A stretch of DNA of 64,000 bases. It comes from Pectinophora gossypiella. Taxonomy: Eukaryota > Arthropoda > Insecta > Lepidoptera > Gelechiidae. The notes beneath the pieces are model-generated. The model searched no databases, had not been told where the DNA came from, and saw nothing but the letters and a program-made list of their open reading frames with translations. The translations under genes were made by a program, and so were the position numbers. How positions within the stretch are numbered: the stretch's first letter is position 1; each line of letters begins with the position of its first letter. The stretch is from NCBI RefSeq assembly GCF_024362695.1, contig NC_065421.1, positions 8,866,598 through 8,930,597 of the forward strand, written 5' to 3'. Positions 1-12,875 of the stretch are shown piece after piece.

Positions 1-330
1 AAGAGAATTTTGGCGTCACGTTTCTTCACGATACTTCGCAATCAGTCTTTAATGCTTTTGTATGATCATTATAAGTGAACATGCAAAGTTCATTGTCTGC
101 TTAATTATGCGCATTGAATAGATTCGGCTGATATTCCGGTGTCTAGCCTCCTAATGTCGCCTACATGCCGCCTACAGCAGCAAAGTTGGTAGTTATACAT
201 GTTCAATATATCCAAAGGTATTCATTCGGCTTCGGTATCAAGGTTGCATTTGTTGGAGTCCTATTATCTATTAGCGATATCGTCATACTTAAAGAAATTT
301 ATGAAATTACGCCGTACCTACATGCGTACA

Positions 331-644
331 TTCTTTTTCTATCGTGTGGGTCGTAACGTGGATTACCATCAACCCTGGTGTCAGGGGTACTATTGAGCCG
401 CCAAAGGCCCCTGACATGGCTCATGTAACGACTACTAACTTACATCAGTAAGTAGTAACCGGGACCAACGGCTTAACGAAGCACGGATCATCTTTCTTTG
501 GGACAATGAGGTGATCAGCCTGCAATGTCCTATATACAAACTAGGGATCACATAGTGATTTTCGTGATGTTTCCCCACCGGGATTTGAACCTCAGAACTC
601 CGGATCGTGAGCCCAACGCTCAAACCACTGGACCACGGAGGCCG
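331..644 (-). repeat. SINE-A copy, near full length
   Basis: On the minus strand it reads tRNA-like head (A-box-like 'tggtccagtgg', B-box-like 'gggttcgaatccc', here decayed), then a body with 'gatcacctgattgtccgaaa', then a hairpin around 'aaccctgacaccagggtt', ending near 'cacacgatag'. The same element recurs throughout the window, which defines the family and its ends. Confidence 0.85.
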
Positions 645-2196
645 TTCATTAAGTGACGCCTATCTTTATTTAGGATAGGCAAAACTACAAATCGTTAAAA
701 GATCAGTCTCTTTTGGTGCCTATTTGTATCTTACAGAAAGTATAATTACACGCTGGCCCGGGCGTATTAAACACCGTACTTCTAAAATACGGTCATCAAG
801 GCAGAAGTTGCATGGAACATTAATTGACCTATTGAACTTGCAATACACATCAGGCTTAGCTTTCACCATTAAATTGTATTGTATTATATTGTTTACATGT
901 AGTAACAAAATGAATTTTAATCCCATTTAAAATGTGCGGAATGTTATAATGAAATCGGTAACGTGGCAGTTTCATATCGCTTTACTACTCGGCTCATTCC
1001 AGTGTAATCTCACACTTTATTGTTCACCATCACGATAGGTAACACACACTCACTTCACGCACTTTAAATTGAAAAGGACGTAAGCGCGGGTGTAACTAGC
1101 TTCATTAATTTATTGCTCGACTGTGACTTCCAAAATCTTAGGCCAGACGACCTTTCAAACCAATTAATTCTGGTCTAAAACAGTGAAATTCGTAAAAAAC
1201 CGTTTACCGTATCGAAAGTTTGTGAATTTTTCGTTGGCAGTAAACAGTATTTGTTTTGTGGCTGGTTTTTGTCGGAGTTCCGGGTAAGAGCAGCTGAACG
1301 CATATTGTTCGGCAGGTAGATGACTGCGGAGCCGACCACAGAAGTATCTTAGTGGTACAAAATATTCAAAGTATTGTATTGCACCCTTTCTCAGAAGTCT
1401 ACATAACCCCCGCCGCCAAAAGATATAATCTTTGAACAATTCTTATTTCAAATAACAATGTGATAATTATTATTCTTATACATTGAACATTGATGAGCGG
1501 AACGTGTAGCGTGTCTAATGGACAGACAGTTATACATGTAAATATTTACATTATTTGTATTGTTTGTGATTGGTTACCTCATTACAGATGGAAGCATTGT
1601 TGCTCTTCATAGCTTTGTTGTAATAGTTCCCGAGAGAATAGATACATAAATTGTAGATACGTAATTGGTTCAGGGAATCTGATATGAGACTCGATATAAG
1701 GAAAAAATGGCACATGCGAAACACTCCGAATATATTAACAGGATTTTGATGGGAATCCTTAGTAATATAATTTTCTCTAGAGAGCTCTTGGGAGACTACA
1801 CGTGTATAAACGATCCCAATATTCCCTTTAGCATATTTACTGTAATATCTCCAGATAGCGAACATAAATCGTTTTAGATTCTCGGAGCGTGAGCCAGACG
1901 AGATGGTCTGATAAATGATAAGGAATAAAAATACTTCTCTTTAGTTTAGTTAAGAGCATTAAGGTCGAAGTACTTGGTACTTTGGTTTCTTGTCTGATTC
2001 AAAGTATTCGTGCGTGAAGGATTTCATACGTTTTGGTTCGTATCTGATGCTAAATGTTCTAATGGCTACGTATTTCTGCGTAAACTCTATTAGCACTTTT
2101 TCACAATATATTTTACGAAAATACTCTTTTCTGGAATTGAATATAAAAAAGAGACCTAAATCGACCACGAAGGTGGTTCGGGTGAAGCGAAGACCC

Positions 2197-2234
2197 TTAC
2201 CAACGAACAGATAATTGTATCTATTCGTTGGTAA
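2197..2234. repeat. Short hairpin, 17-bp arms, 4-nt loop
   Basis: Arms at 2197–2213 and 2218–2234 are inverted copies ('ttaccaacgaa' core) with one mismatch and loop 'attg'. The flanks (gcgaagaccc / gcgaaaaccc) are related as direct copies. It is probably the end of a small fold-back element. Confidence 0.6.
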
Positions 2235-3711
2235 GCGAAAACCCAATGGAAAAGCGATGGCCAATGCATTGAGACATATTACTTTATTTTAGAAACAATG
2301 ACAGGCGAACCCTGCAGAAACACAACCCACTTTACAATTCCTTCTCAGTTTATCGTCATTTCCTGGTTCCTGAATGCAAGAGTGGTCGTATCAAGCCAGT
2401 GGGTTGGGAAATTGACGACCGGAGGCTGGCACCGCAGACCGCATCAGTCGCGGTTCGGCGCCGCCCTATTGCTTACACCTGCCTTTTCCGTAATCTGATA
2501 TTGTACATTTTTGTTCCCCTCCTACGAAATCTTGTTAAAACCACGACGTACGGCGCTGTTCTGGATAAAAGGTACTTACTTACCTATAGAAAAGTCCGTT
2601 TATTGGTTTTGACAAGGAATCCGCTTTAAGAATAAAATTGATATGGCAAGCGAAGTCGCAAGCAAGGGCTAGTGACAAAAGTACTTTAATGAAACTTAAA
2701 AAGTGATTCCCACTTGATAAAGTGAGAATCACCAAGTGGGAATGTCCATTTTATGTCAAGTACCTACATCACTCGCGTACCGTACATAAAAATTAAATAT
2801 TTAACAAAGTAAATATTACGTAACAATAATTATAAAACAAAACATTATATATTTTCCTTGTCTTACTTAAACATTAAATATTTGCAAAGCTGATAGATTT
2901 GGTAATTTCCATCAAATGTTTTGTGTTCGGGAGCAAATTTACTAAATGTTCGACACCGGCGCCTTGTTACGTAACACCGATGGGAATTTCCTCCGAACTT
3001 AGACTTCCTACCAATCGATTAGTTTACCATGGAATCAAGTAGATTAACGTGTTGCTACCCTTAAACCAAGTGATACCTACAGACTGTGACTTATATGAAA
3101 AAATGTCGTCGTAACGCTATTTCCTCGATTATTTTTGGCGTTTTCCTCAAAGACTGGCAATACGCATTATTATTTGAATAAAAAAAAGATATATATCGGA
3201 AAATGCATTAAACTATAAACTAATATTTCTAGGCGAGTTTCCTTTCGACTGAATAGTCGTCTCATTAAGACAAAATGTTGTTTTTGCGTACCATATTATA
3301 CTGGCAACCCTATTATATAGGTACTTCGTTTGTTAACTTTTCTATCCTGTTATGCGAGTTATGTCATTTTTAGGTCAAAAATGTTTATTATAATATCAAC
3401 TTATACTTTTGTGATATTCATTTTCCTTTCATTATAATAATTTGTTTTGAATTGCCGTAGTAATTAAAATCTGTTGAGGTTAAAGGGACCCAAGAGCGTT
3501 CTCATTATCCTGAGTTCTCTAAAAGCCAGGTTTTTGGTTACATTTGAAGAATATACAAGGAGCAAAAGATCAAATGTAAAAGGGTTGAATATCTAGGGAG
3601 AAAAGCGAAATGTATATTTTCATAATTTAAACCACATTTTAGTATCAAAAGCCTTTTGTTCTTGAGTACATTTTATTTTAAATTCGCCTGTCATTATGGT
3701 CTATCTTGATC

Positions 3712-4049
3712 CTTCTTCTATCGTGTGGGTTGTGAGGTGGAGTATCAACCTCATCAACCCTGGTGCCAGGGTTACTATTGAGCCGCCAAAGGCCCCTGAC
3801 ATGACTCATGATTCATAAGTCATGAACGACTACTTACTTACATCAGTAAGTAGTAACCGGGACCAATGGTTTAACGTGCTTTCCGAAGCACGGATCATCT
3901 TACTTTCGGATAATCAGGTGATCAGCCTGTAATGTCCTAACCAAGCTAGGGACCACAAAGTATTTTTTTTGTGATATGTCCCCACCGGGAATCGAACGCG
4001 GGACCTCCGGATCTGAGCCCAACGCTCAACCACTGGACCACGGAGGTCG
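3712..4049 (-). repeat. SINE-A copy, full length
   Basis: On the minus strand it carries the tRNA-like head (4049 down to about 3980), the body and the 3' end 'cacacgatagaagaag'. An internal duplication around the 'catgactcatgattcataagtcatg' region sets this copy apart. Confidence 0.88.
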
Positions 4050-4270
4050 TTCTATCTTGATGATTTGAGATAAGATTCACGGGAAAGGAAATATCGTAAT
4101 AGCTGCGTAAAAGTAACGGGATGGACCGGATGCCGTGTGGTAATCCCACCGTCACGCGCGTTGCACCGATTCTGCGGTCACAGTAAAATAAAACATTATT
4201 GTTACCTAATACCCGACAGCCACCACTGACTTGGCGACGAAAAATACTCTAATGATCTTAACCTTCAATC

Positions 4271-4572
4271 AAGAGCCGTGGTAGCCCAGTTGGAACGCTT
4301 GCCTCTTACTTTGAGGTCGCAGGTTTGAATCCAGCACAGGCGTAAACCAATAATCGTCGTATTTGTTTTCAAATTCATGTTTGGATCATAAATGATTATC
4401 ACTTGCTCAGCGGTGAAGGTAAACATCTTGAGGAAACCCACATTCCCGAGAAATACATTTTCGGAGGTATGTGACCTAACCTGTATTGGGCTGGTTATTC
4501 CTTCCCGGTCGCTTCTGTAAAAAACTGGTCCTGTCAAATTTTCAGGTTAGGTAAGCGGACCCTGTAAAACTT
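4271..4572 (+). repeat. SINE-B copy, full length
   Basis: The head contains an A-box-like 'tagcccagttgg' and a B-box-like 'ggtttgaatcc', so it looks tRNA-derived. The body has 'gaggaaacccacattcccg', then 'cctgtattgggctgg' and 'caggttaggtaagcgg'. The usual 3' end of the family, 'gggataatgctagggagatg', is missing here. Confidence 0.82.
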
Positions 4573-5016
4573 TTGCAATATAATGTCTGTCATTCCTAAC
4601 TTCGCACTATTTTCTTACCTACCCCAGAATTGACCTTCAAGTCTCGAATGAGTTTTGTTTTGCTGAACGTTGTTTGTCGATAATTTGGAATCTCATTAAA
4701 ACTACTCGTGTTGTTGGCTGGCAGCAAACATTTTGCAAGCGACTCCTAGATATAGATAATCCCCATGAAGTCATGTTAGATTGTACGTGTACTCCAATGG
4801 CGGGAAATCCTAACGATTAAAAGGTTTAAACGTACTCTAATGTCTTCCTTTGTTATGCTTCAATGATTACTGATAATAAAGCACTTGACTTTGTAGGTGT
4901 CTTTAAACGTAATTGGGTATTATCCAAAGCAACAATTTAGAACGGAAAAATGACTAGAATTTACAAGTACTGCTTGCGGTTATAAATCTCGTTTAATATC
5001 TTCTTGAATGTAGATT

Positions 5017-5217
5017 GCGGTGAAGGAAAACATCGTGAGGAAACCCACATTCCCGAGAAATGCATTTTCAGAGGTGTATGACCTAACCTGTATTGGGCTG
5101 GTTTTCCCTTCGCGGGTTGGAAGGTCAGGCAGAGAGTCGCTTCTGAACTGGACCTGAAATCTTCAGGTTAGGTAAGCGGACCCTGTAAAAAACGGGATAA
5201 TGCTAGGGAGATGATGA
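5017..5217 (+). repeat. SINE-B copy, 5'-truncated
   Basis: It starts in the body at the 'ggtgaaggaaaacatcgtg' block and runs to the family 3' end 'gggataatgctagggagatg'. The tRNA-like head is absent. Confidence 0.82.
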
Positions 5218-6867
5218 AGTCGTATAATAGTAGCGATCGCATAGGACGGTAGACGTGCAAATCTTTACAAATTTCCAATCTATTTTCATTCTATCAGACA
5301 TCCATACTTTAAAGAAACGTAACCCTTGGAGCTTCGTGCCCTTCATGTTGAATTCTTAACATCCCAATACAAACGGGCAATTTCTTCGACCGAGTCTTAT
5401 AAGGGGTCGTGATAGACGGTAATTTCACAAGTGCATAATGCAGGAGCAGTAATGTATGCAGCGACGGCGGCGCGGCGTGACGCAAACGACGCTGCGTCAT
5501 TGCCCAACAACAGCAATGCGGCCGGCGACACGCTAATCTGCATTCTTTATCCAGGGGCTAAGGATCACGCCGATATTAGCAAACCGCAACATATAACCTG
5601 CCATATGACATGAATTGTACCGTGAAGTACATACAATCTTTAATCAATACTTTGAATTCTAAACCAACTTCGATCAATAAGTACCTATTTGAAAAGATTG
5701 AAATTAACTGGTTATTAAAAACGTTAAAAAACTATCAGCGTTGTACAAGGATCTCAACAAGTGCATGTGCGCCCCGTATTCTGTCACAGGATGTAACGAG
5801 GCGAGAACAAATAAACACTACGCTGACGCTTATGTGTGTATTATGTGCTTAACTGTGGTCTATAATACCTTGAGTATTGTGAACGTCTTGTAGACTCTGC
5901 CAGTTACGATAAATGCCGAAGTGATCGCTAGTCATCTCTACGCAGTATAATCTATACTACACGTTGGGTATAGGTATCTTGGTATCCAAGATGCTGCGTT
6001 GACATTCCAAACTTTCCAACAAACTCGAGCCGCTAGTAATAAATTCAAGTTTAATCAAAAGTTGGTACGCTCGGTCTCGCGCGGGTGCTTCTGGCCTATG
6101 CTGTGATGTTTGTATGATGTTGCGACCTCCATTCATCAAGTTTAATGCCTTCAGCAACGCCGTTCCTTTTCCTTTATTTCATAGTTTCCTTAATAACCAG
6201 TTACTAGCCGAGCCTCTTTGTTTTCATATAACAAGCGAGCGGTTAGCCGATGCAGTGAAATGATTAGTCGACGGAAATTAACGTCTTGATTTATATTATA
6301 ATGGTTATAAATGCTTTATTAAGTAGTTTTAGATTGGGCATGGACACGTAGTTTTCTTATGCTTATCGCTAGCGGACGAAATTATTTTTCAGTCCCTCAT
6401 CTCATCTAATGGCTGAATATAGGATACTGAGACCCCCCAGTATTCCTCGAAAGGTCTTATAAACGCCTCATTTAAAATTTAAAATATTTTAAGCAGCTAT
6501 CAATTAAAAAGCTTAAGAATAACTGTCAATTTCACAGAGAACATCAAACAATTAATGCGTTTCGCGTAATTGCGAATTAAGAGATTATTGCGAGTTGCGC
6601 GTGCCTGAATACAAATAGCGGATCTCGTCCGATCTTGAACATAACCTTGCGAGGCCAACACGAACGGGATTTCCACAAGATGTTCCGCTGAAACTGTAAC
6701 AAGATTGCGGCCTAGTTAGGTTTGTTTATTGATAACTATTAAAAATATGAGAATGTTGAGATAGATCAGTTTTTCATATTCTTTGAATTACTAGTTTTTC
6801 AAATATGGCAATAATGTTGACCATTTAATTTTATAGACAAACAACATAAGCGACTATATCCTTTGGG

Positions 6868-7062
6868 GTAATCAGAGGTACATACATCGCAAGATGAACT
6901 ATGTACCAACGCTTCACCGAGCTTGCAGTTAGATCAACGAAATCATAGGTGGTGAGCCGTATCGCCGTCTATGATTTTCGAGCCAATTGTGTTAGTTTTG
7001 CGCTTAAGATAAATTAATAACTCATTATTGGTGCAAGTCCGGTGCCAGATTTGCAGTCTGTG
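6868..7062 (+). repeat. SINE-D type repeat
   Basis: The stretch 'aagatgaactatgtacc … ggtggtgagccgtatcgccg … gtgcaagtccggtgcca' is repeated at 41260–41620 and in part at 31670–31765. The end of the 41 kb copy contains 'ggggttcgaaccggcgat', a B-box-like element on the reverse strand. Confidence 0.7.
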
Positions 7063-7712
7063 GCCGCCTTCGTAATGGCAGAGATGTATTCAATTGAATA
7101 TTATTCATTAGTCTGGTAACATTTTCAGTCGGTAACGCAGAAATCTACAAACACACACGGTGTAAAAACACGATCAAGAAGCGACAAGAAGTAGGTAAAT
7201 TCTTCGCAGTGAAATATTAGGTACACCATTGTAAATCGGGGAAAATGTATTGTCACGTTCACATGTTATTTATCTCAAACTGAAACAACAGTATGGCGGT
7301 GACCCACTTGCAGCAATTAGCAGAATCGGGTTCCCCGTTGTATCGAGTACCGGTTTGCGAACACTTTGATGTCCAGTCGTTAAGGTTTCTCCAGAATAAT
7401 CAATCATGCATGAGAGCCGTGTTAGTGCAGACTAATTAATTTTCACGCAGGGGACATGTGTTTTTAAGTTCGAGACATGTAGGTAACTAAAAAGAAGACT
7501 GTTTTGGAACGAATATAGTTGACGCCGATGCCTAATTTACGAAGGAGTTGTCGATTGACGATTATCTTCTAGCTACACCGTGCTTATTATCCTGGATATT
7601 TTGTCAGGAATACGTGTCTTGTTCAAATGAACGATCGAATAGGGAGCTGCTATAACGTTGCAAAGCGTCTAAAAGTTGACCGATTCATTAGTCCTACGTC
7701 ATTCCGAATAAT

Positions 7713-7895
7713 ACTACGTATAGAACGGCAACTCTCCGCTCCCCACCAGCGCCTGAACTAGGTTTACCTCACCCTCCCTCGGACATTGTTTAGACTTGAA
7801 TCGTATGGCGTCAGACGTCACACACACACAGACACGCGTGTACGATAACGTCAATGTGTAGTGTCTGAGTAAAACGAGGTGTGCCTACGTATAGC
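7713..7895. repeat. Interspersed repeat, 'ctccccaccagcg' family
   Basis: The block from 'actacgtatagaacggcaac' to 'aaaacgaggtgt' is repeated, diverged, at 40965–41095. Its first bases also match the left end of the TIR element at 25292, so the families may share termini. Class unknown. Confidence 0.55.
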
Positions 7896-8550
7896 TACTA
7901 AACCAACCTATCTACAAGAGTAGTTCCAGAAGATTCCAATTAAGTCTCTCGCGGAGAGCCTCCGTCCCTGTCATTGATAATTAGAGCGACGCGGGCGCAA
8001 GCGGAACGGTGATGTAACTCAGCCTTCACACCAGACGATTGCGCTGCTGCTGTTGTCAATCATAAGCATGCAGCAGCAACTATCTTCACTTCACCACCGA
8101 CTTCATTTCACCACCAAGTTCACTTCATCACCATTTTTTTCTTTCCTTTCCTAAAGTGTCCCACTGCTAGGCAAAGGTTTCTCTGCTTTTCTATCCCACT
8201 CTCTTCCGAGTGATCTCTTTCTGCTTTTTCTCACAGTTATCCCTACCACCTACTTTTTTTACCATTTATCATTTATTAGCGAATTGAAGTAGCGCCATTA
8301 TATTTGTTAAAGATAGAAGGCACAAATATGCTAATGATGGAAGGAATAACAGATCGGTTGTACTAAGGATAACTTGTGCAAGTTGGAATTTCTGGATGGG
8401 AATGCTTTGTTAATAACATAAAATAGCATCACGCCTATATTCCTGAAGGGGTAGGCAGAGGTGTATAACATATACACCCAGTTACGTTTAAGTCCAATGT
8501 AATAGGGGCGAGCCTGCCAAATCCTGGAAACCTCGGGGTATCAATTATCT

Positions 8551-8752
8551 ATTCACCTGATTGTCCATAAATAAGATGATCAGTGCTTCGGAAGGCACGT
8601 TAAGCCGTTGGTCCCGGTTACTACTTACTGATGTAAGTAAGTAGTCGTTACGGGCGGTCATGTCAGGGGCCTTTGGCGGCTCAATAGTAACCCTGACACC
8701 AGGGTTGATGAGGTTGATACTCCACCTCACAACCCACACGTTAGAAGAAGAA
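8551..8752 (+). repeat. SINE-A copy, 5'-truncated
   Basis: It begins at 'cacctgattgtcc', lacks the tRNA-like head, and runs through 'ccgttggtcccggttacta' to the 3' end 'cacacgttagaagaag'. Confidence 0.85.
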
Positions 8753-9136
8753 TTATCTATGATCCCAACATGAATTCAAAGCCATAAAGTCGAATACTTT
8801 GTTAATTTATAAACTGAAATCATACGCTGAAAAGTTGCGCACGAAAATGCATTCCGGATATTGAGTCAATGTATGTATATGACATGCCATCAAAACGAGA
8901 CTAACCGATATTAACCATTCGATAAACTTCTTGGCACAAGCGGGAATTGAACTCGCGATATGTAGATAAGAAGTCAATCACACTTCCAAGGTTGCTAGCT
9001 AACAGCTTGTAGATAGAAAAGATCCGTAAAATAATAACCCAACTGAAGGCTGTAATATTACACTTGGCTTTTGTCGATACCGAATTCGGACACCGCAAGA
9101 CTTGCCTATGATATGACCACTATAAATATTATAAGC

Positions 9137-9420
9137 AGTGTCTGTGGTCCAGTGGTTGAGCGTTGGACCCACGATTCGGGGACCCCGGGTTCGAATCCCG
9201 GCGAGGACATATCATAAAAATCACGTGATCCCTAGCTTAGTTAGGACATTACAGGCTGATCACCTGATTGTCCGAAAGTAAGATGATCCGAGGCACGTTA
9301 AGCCGTTGGTCCCGGTTACTATTTACTGATGTCAGGGGCCTTTGGTGGCTCAATCATAACCCTGACGCCAGGGTTGATGAGGCTGGTATTCCACCTCACA
9401 ACCCACACGATAAGAAGAAG
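9137..9420 (+). repeat. SINE-A copy, full length
   Basis: The head is well preserved, with 'tggtccagtggttgagcg' and 'gggttcgaatcccgg', followed by the body and the tail 'cacacgataagaagaag'. It lies in the same orientation as the truncated copy about 400 bp upstream. Confidence 0.9.
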
Positions 9421-9654
9421 ATAAGCAATGTAAAAAGTAAGATTTATGGAGTTGCTGTAGGACAGAAACTTCCAAATTAAATAAAGATTAAAAAAAACCA
9501 GCTTGTCACGGCCGATATTGTTACCACGATTCCGATTTCAGGCTGTCTTCGGTTACTATCCCGTATAAAACTTGGCATAACTGATTTTTGTTTTTAATAG
9601 CACTTATCCGTGCTTAGGTGAACGCGTCGGCTTAATGATGATTCGCGTGGACAG

Positions 9655-9765
9655 GAAGAGGACCCGGTGGTGTAATGTTTAACACGCTCGTCCCGGCTTG
9701 ACAAGAGCTGCGGATCCAAGTCCCACCTGAGTCTCTTTATAAAAAAAAATAAAATAAAAATAAAA
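9655..9765 (+). repeat. Possible tRNA-headed repeat fragment
   Basis: It contains an A-box-like 'tggtgtaatgtttaacacg' and a B-box-like 'ggatccaagtccc' 40–50 bp apart, followed by an A-rich run. It has no clover-leaf with proper acceptor pairing that I can build, so it is not called a tRNA gene. Confidence 0.35.
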
Positions 9766-10683
9766 ATTCTTCTTTTTTGAAGTCGGTTAAAAACATAAAT
9801 TAGCATTATATTATAGCCCTGTTCGAAGAACAGTGACTTACATTGTAATGTCATAGGTTCGAATCTCGGCTGCGGCTCTAAACCACTGAATTTTACTGAA
9901 CTTTATGAGTTTCAATTTATATTTGTCTCATAGATAAATTATACTTATCATTATAACTCTTTATTTATTCTCTAATGTGTACACACATTAGTACATAAAT
10001 AATGACAAAAAAAAATAGGTAAAAAAGGTGGACTTATCTCTAAAAGAGATCTCTTCCAGCCAACCGCACATAGTGTGAGAGGTCAATAAAAGTGGGGAGG
10101 TACTTAAGTGGAATTAAAGTACTAGATACTTCTGCCTACCCCTTCGGGTGTACAGGCGCGATGCTAAATATGTAGTGTTATGTAGAGTCCACAAAACGCA
10201 GTTGTTTTCGCCAAACCGCCTTATCTTGTTATCGTAAGACACGGAATTCCCAATTTGTATAAATATAAAAAAGCCTGTCGCAATAAACGTAAAACATTAT
10301 TCTTGTTAGATATAATTGTCAATTCACTTGCGAAGGTTAGGGAAATCCAATAGTTAAACCAAGGCTGGTTATGTCACTGATATCGATCCTCAAAATATTA
10401 TCGATTATTGTTCTTTGATCGACATAGGTAATTCAAATACCTGCATAGATAAACTCACGTCCACGTGAACGAATTGTTGTCGATAAAGATTCTAACATTT
10501 GTAGTCTTATTTTTTACCTGGATTGAAATTAATGAGGACTTTCAATGCTACGTTCCTCAAAAAAACTGTAGATGGTGCTGTACACTTTTGTCTTCGTTAA
10601 ACCTTCTAATTTCATGGATAACAGACATATTATTATTCAACGTAATTCTATACGTGTCTGATCCAAATATCGAGCAACAATTA

Positions 10684-10953
10684 TTTTATACTAGCGACCC
10701 GCCCCGGCTTCGCTCGGGTGCAATGCTGAGGAAAAAAATGAAATTATTTACGACATCATATTAAAAACCTCAAAAATAACATGATTTCTCCACTATTTAA
10801 TTGATGTTATTATACATATAAACCTTCCTCTTGAATCACTCTATCTATTAAAAAAACCGCGTCAAAATCCATTGCGTAGTTTTAAAGATTTAAGCGTACA
10901 TAGGGATATAGGGACAGAAAAAGCGACTTTGTTTTTATACTATCTAGTGATAT
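10684..10953 (+). repeat. Interspersed element starting 'actagcgacccg'
   Basis: The ends 'tactagcgacccgccccgg' and 'tatactatctagtgat', and the internal 'cctcttgaatcactctatct' and 'gcgtagttttaaagat' blocks, match a repeat type I recognise as very common in arthropod genomes. I do not assign its transposon class. Confidence 0.6.
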
Positions 10954-11010
10954 GCCTCTGCCATTACATTATATTTTTGTATAATTATTATTTACCGCGA
11001 CCTTTCGGAG

Positions 11011-11158
11011 GTACGGTCACGAGCATTAATATGTATACAGTTTGGTACCATGTCACATTAACTTTTTTGACAAATTGAACTGTAAGTCTCACTAAATGTC
11101 AAATACGTTAATGCGACAGAGTCCTAAAATGGGTACATTATATTGCTCATGACTGTAT
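11011..11158 (-). mobile_element. MITE-1 copy (TA target)
   Basis: This is a ~148-bp element with short terminal inverted repeats ('gtac[ag]gtca[ct]gagca'). Other copies lie at 41295–41442 and 46100–46252 on the plus strand. The internal sequence 'gacatttagtgagacttaca' is nearly identical among the three. It has no coding capacity. Confidence 0.8.
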
Positions 11159-11304
11159 GTGATCTAACCTGTATTGGGCTGGTTTTCCCTTTGCGGGTTG
11201 AATGGTCAGACAGGCAGTCGCTTCTGTAAGAAACCGGACCTGTCAAATTTTCAAGTTAGGTAAGCGGATCCTGTGAACAACGGGATAATGCTAGGGAGAT
11301 GATT
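11151..11304 (+). repeat. SINE-B copy, 5'-truncated
   Basis: It begins near 'gtgatctaacctgtattggg', abutting MITE-1, and ends with 'gggataatgctagggagatg'. Only the distal body and the 3' end are present. Confidence 0.8.
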
Positions 11305-11343
11305 GTTTACCGCGAGCAATGTGAAAATAAGTAATTGGTGCTA

Positions 11344-11706
11344 ATTCCTATAAATACCTTCTAATTTTATTTTAAGTTATATCTGTCATTTTCTTATCCG
11401 CCGAAAAGGAAAGGGACGGGTAATCGACAAGCATAAAATTTATGGAACACACGTCAATTTTAAGCACAAATCTAAACCAACCGTCTAAAAATTTTACATC
11501 CGTCAATGACCCGACACAGTTAAGTAGACAGCACGTCAAACGGATTGAATACCAGGGACGTACCTTTTGATTCGCCCGGGTTATTCATTCATTTACTCAT
11601 TCTTTCTAAAATTAAGAGCTGTGAATCATCCGTCCCTTTCCTTTTCGACGGATATGAAAATGACGGATATAACTTAAAATAAAATTAGGCGGTGTCTGCA
11701 GGAATC
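11344..11706. mobile_element. Fold-back MITE-2, long terminal inverted repeats
   Basis: Left arm (11361–~11420, starting 'ctaattttattttaagttat') and right arm (~11628–11689, ending 'ataacttaaaataaaattag') are inverted copies. Outer ends 'attcct…tacc' and 'ggtgtctgcaggaat' also pair loosely. A second, shorter copy is at 36726–36921. Confidence 0.75.
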
Positions 11707-12875
11707 GGGGCCATTATCACGTTAAATCCGAAGAGCGCCATCTATATTGTTTTTGGGGAACGTAGCCTGGAAAGTGAAAGAAATCTAGGTTTTGTTGAAG
11801 AAAAATAGCATGATATTTGTCAAGGAGGCGGTTATGTGGATTTCATTACAAGTTGATGATTTGTAAACTCTACCAACGATTTTCTTAGTACATCTCCGCA
11901 GTTACTCTTAAAGTACGACGCACATTCTACGATAAGCGAGGTTTATAGATATTTTGAAATGTATAGCAATGGAAAAGTAAAGTAAATGCATTAGTTATCG
12001 CTTTCTGCGTCGAATTATTGTATTAAAATACAGAAATTACGTGTTATTAAAATTTCAGACTTTTACTTACGAGTATACCAATGAAATTGTATTCACCGAG
12101 TACTAGGCACAAAAATATTTTTTGTAGAAAAAAGTGGCGATTTTATAACCGATTTACGTACCTTTAACAAGTATTTAATAAAATATAAGTAAACTTCACA
12201 TTGCCTCAGGGTTTAGAAAGATAACCTGTGACCGATAGTGAGACGTAGGTATATAGGCTGTTCACGTTATCTAAACAAACTGTGTTGCCACTTTGTGGAA
12301 GTATAACCGCAAATGTCCTAATTACAAAATGATGTCGATTCTGGCAGACACCGACTTGATTTTAATTTAGATTGTCTAGTTTTATAACTAGCCCTGTCTC
12401 TTTCTTGCACTTATGGTTTGAGAAGGACGGCACTATGTTAGCAGAGCAAGCAGGCATCACTGATGGACTGTTTATGTGGGTGATGGGCGACGACCTGTCA
12501 CCATGCGGGTTATCACATCCATCTTAGCAGTGGCTGCAGGTTGTTTTACTGACTACTTGTGACGCTGGCCACCATTGTTTGTACATACTTATGTTACTGA
12601 ATAAGCCCAAACCGTTCGAATCGTTCTTCAATAATCTTTCATTTCGGACTTTTACCGACACTTAATGTTAGGATTTATCACTGACTGCTTTTGCAGTAAC
12701 ATATTATTATACAAACACAACCCTTTCTAAAGTCACGTGTGTACTAGACTGCTGAGGCAGGGTTTACCCTCTTATATCATCTCACTTGCACACAATCCCG
12801 TTTGTTCAATTCACCCTATCTTCTATGATACTTTTAATTTCACTCATACTAATCAACAACCATGTTTGTCCACAG

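Larger units (their letters stand above)
1..12875. other. Repeat-rich stretch, probably an intron of Pellino
   Basis: I see no convincing coding exon here. The first Pellino exon in the window begins in mid-protein at 12876, and the roughly 110 N-terminal residues expected for the family are not found here, so the stretch is most simply one large intron with the 5' exons outside the window (inference). Its recognisable content is listed separately: SINE-A, SINE-B and SINE-D copies, MITEs, and a hairpin at 2197–2234. The remaining blocks (about 650–3700, 5220–6860, 7080–8540, 9430–10680 and 11710–12875) are AT-rich and show only short spurious open frames. A GC-richer patch at 5460–5540 is open for 60 codons but has no family resemblance. 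Confidence 0.6.

Noticed and set aside
5431..5613. A 60-codon Ala/Asp/Asn-rich frame in a GC-rich patch
   Set aside because: Short, without homology, and no matching exons nearby.
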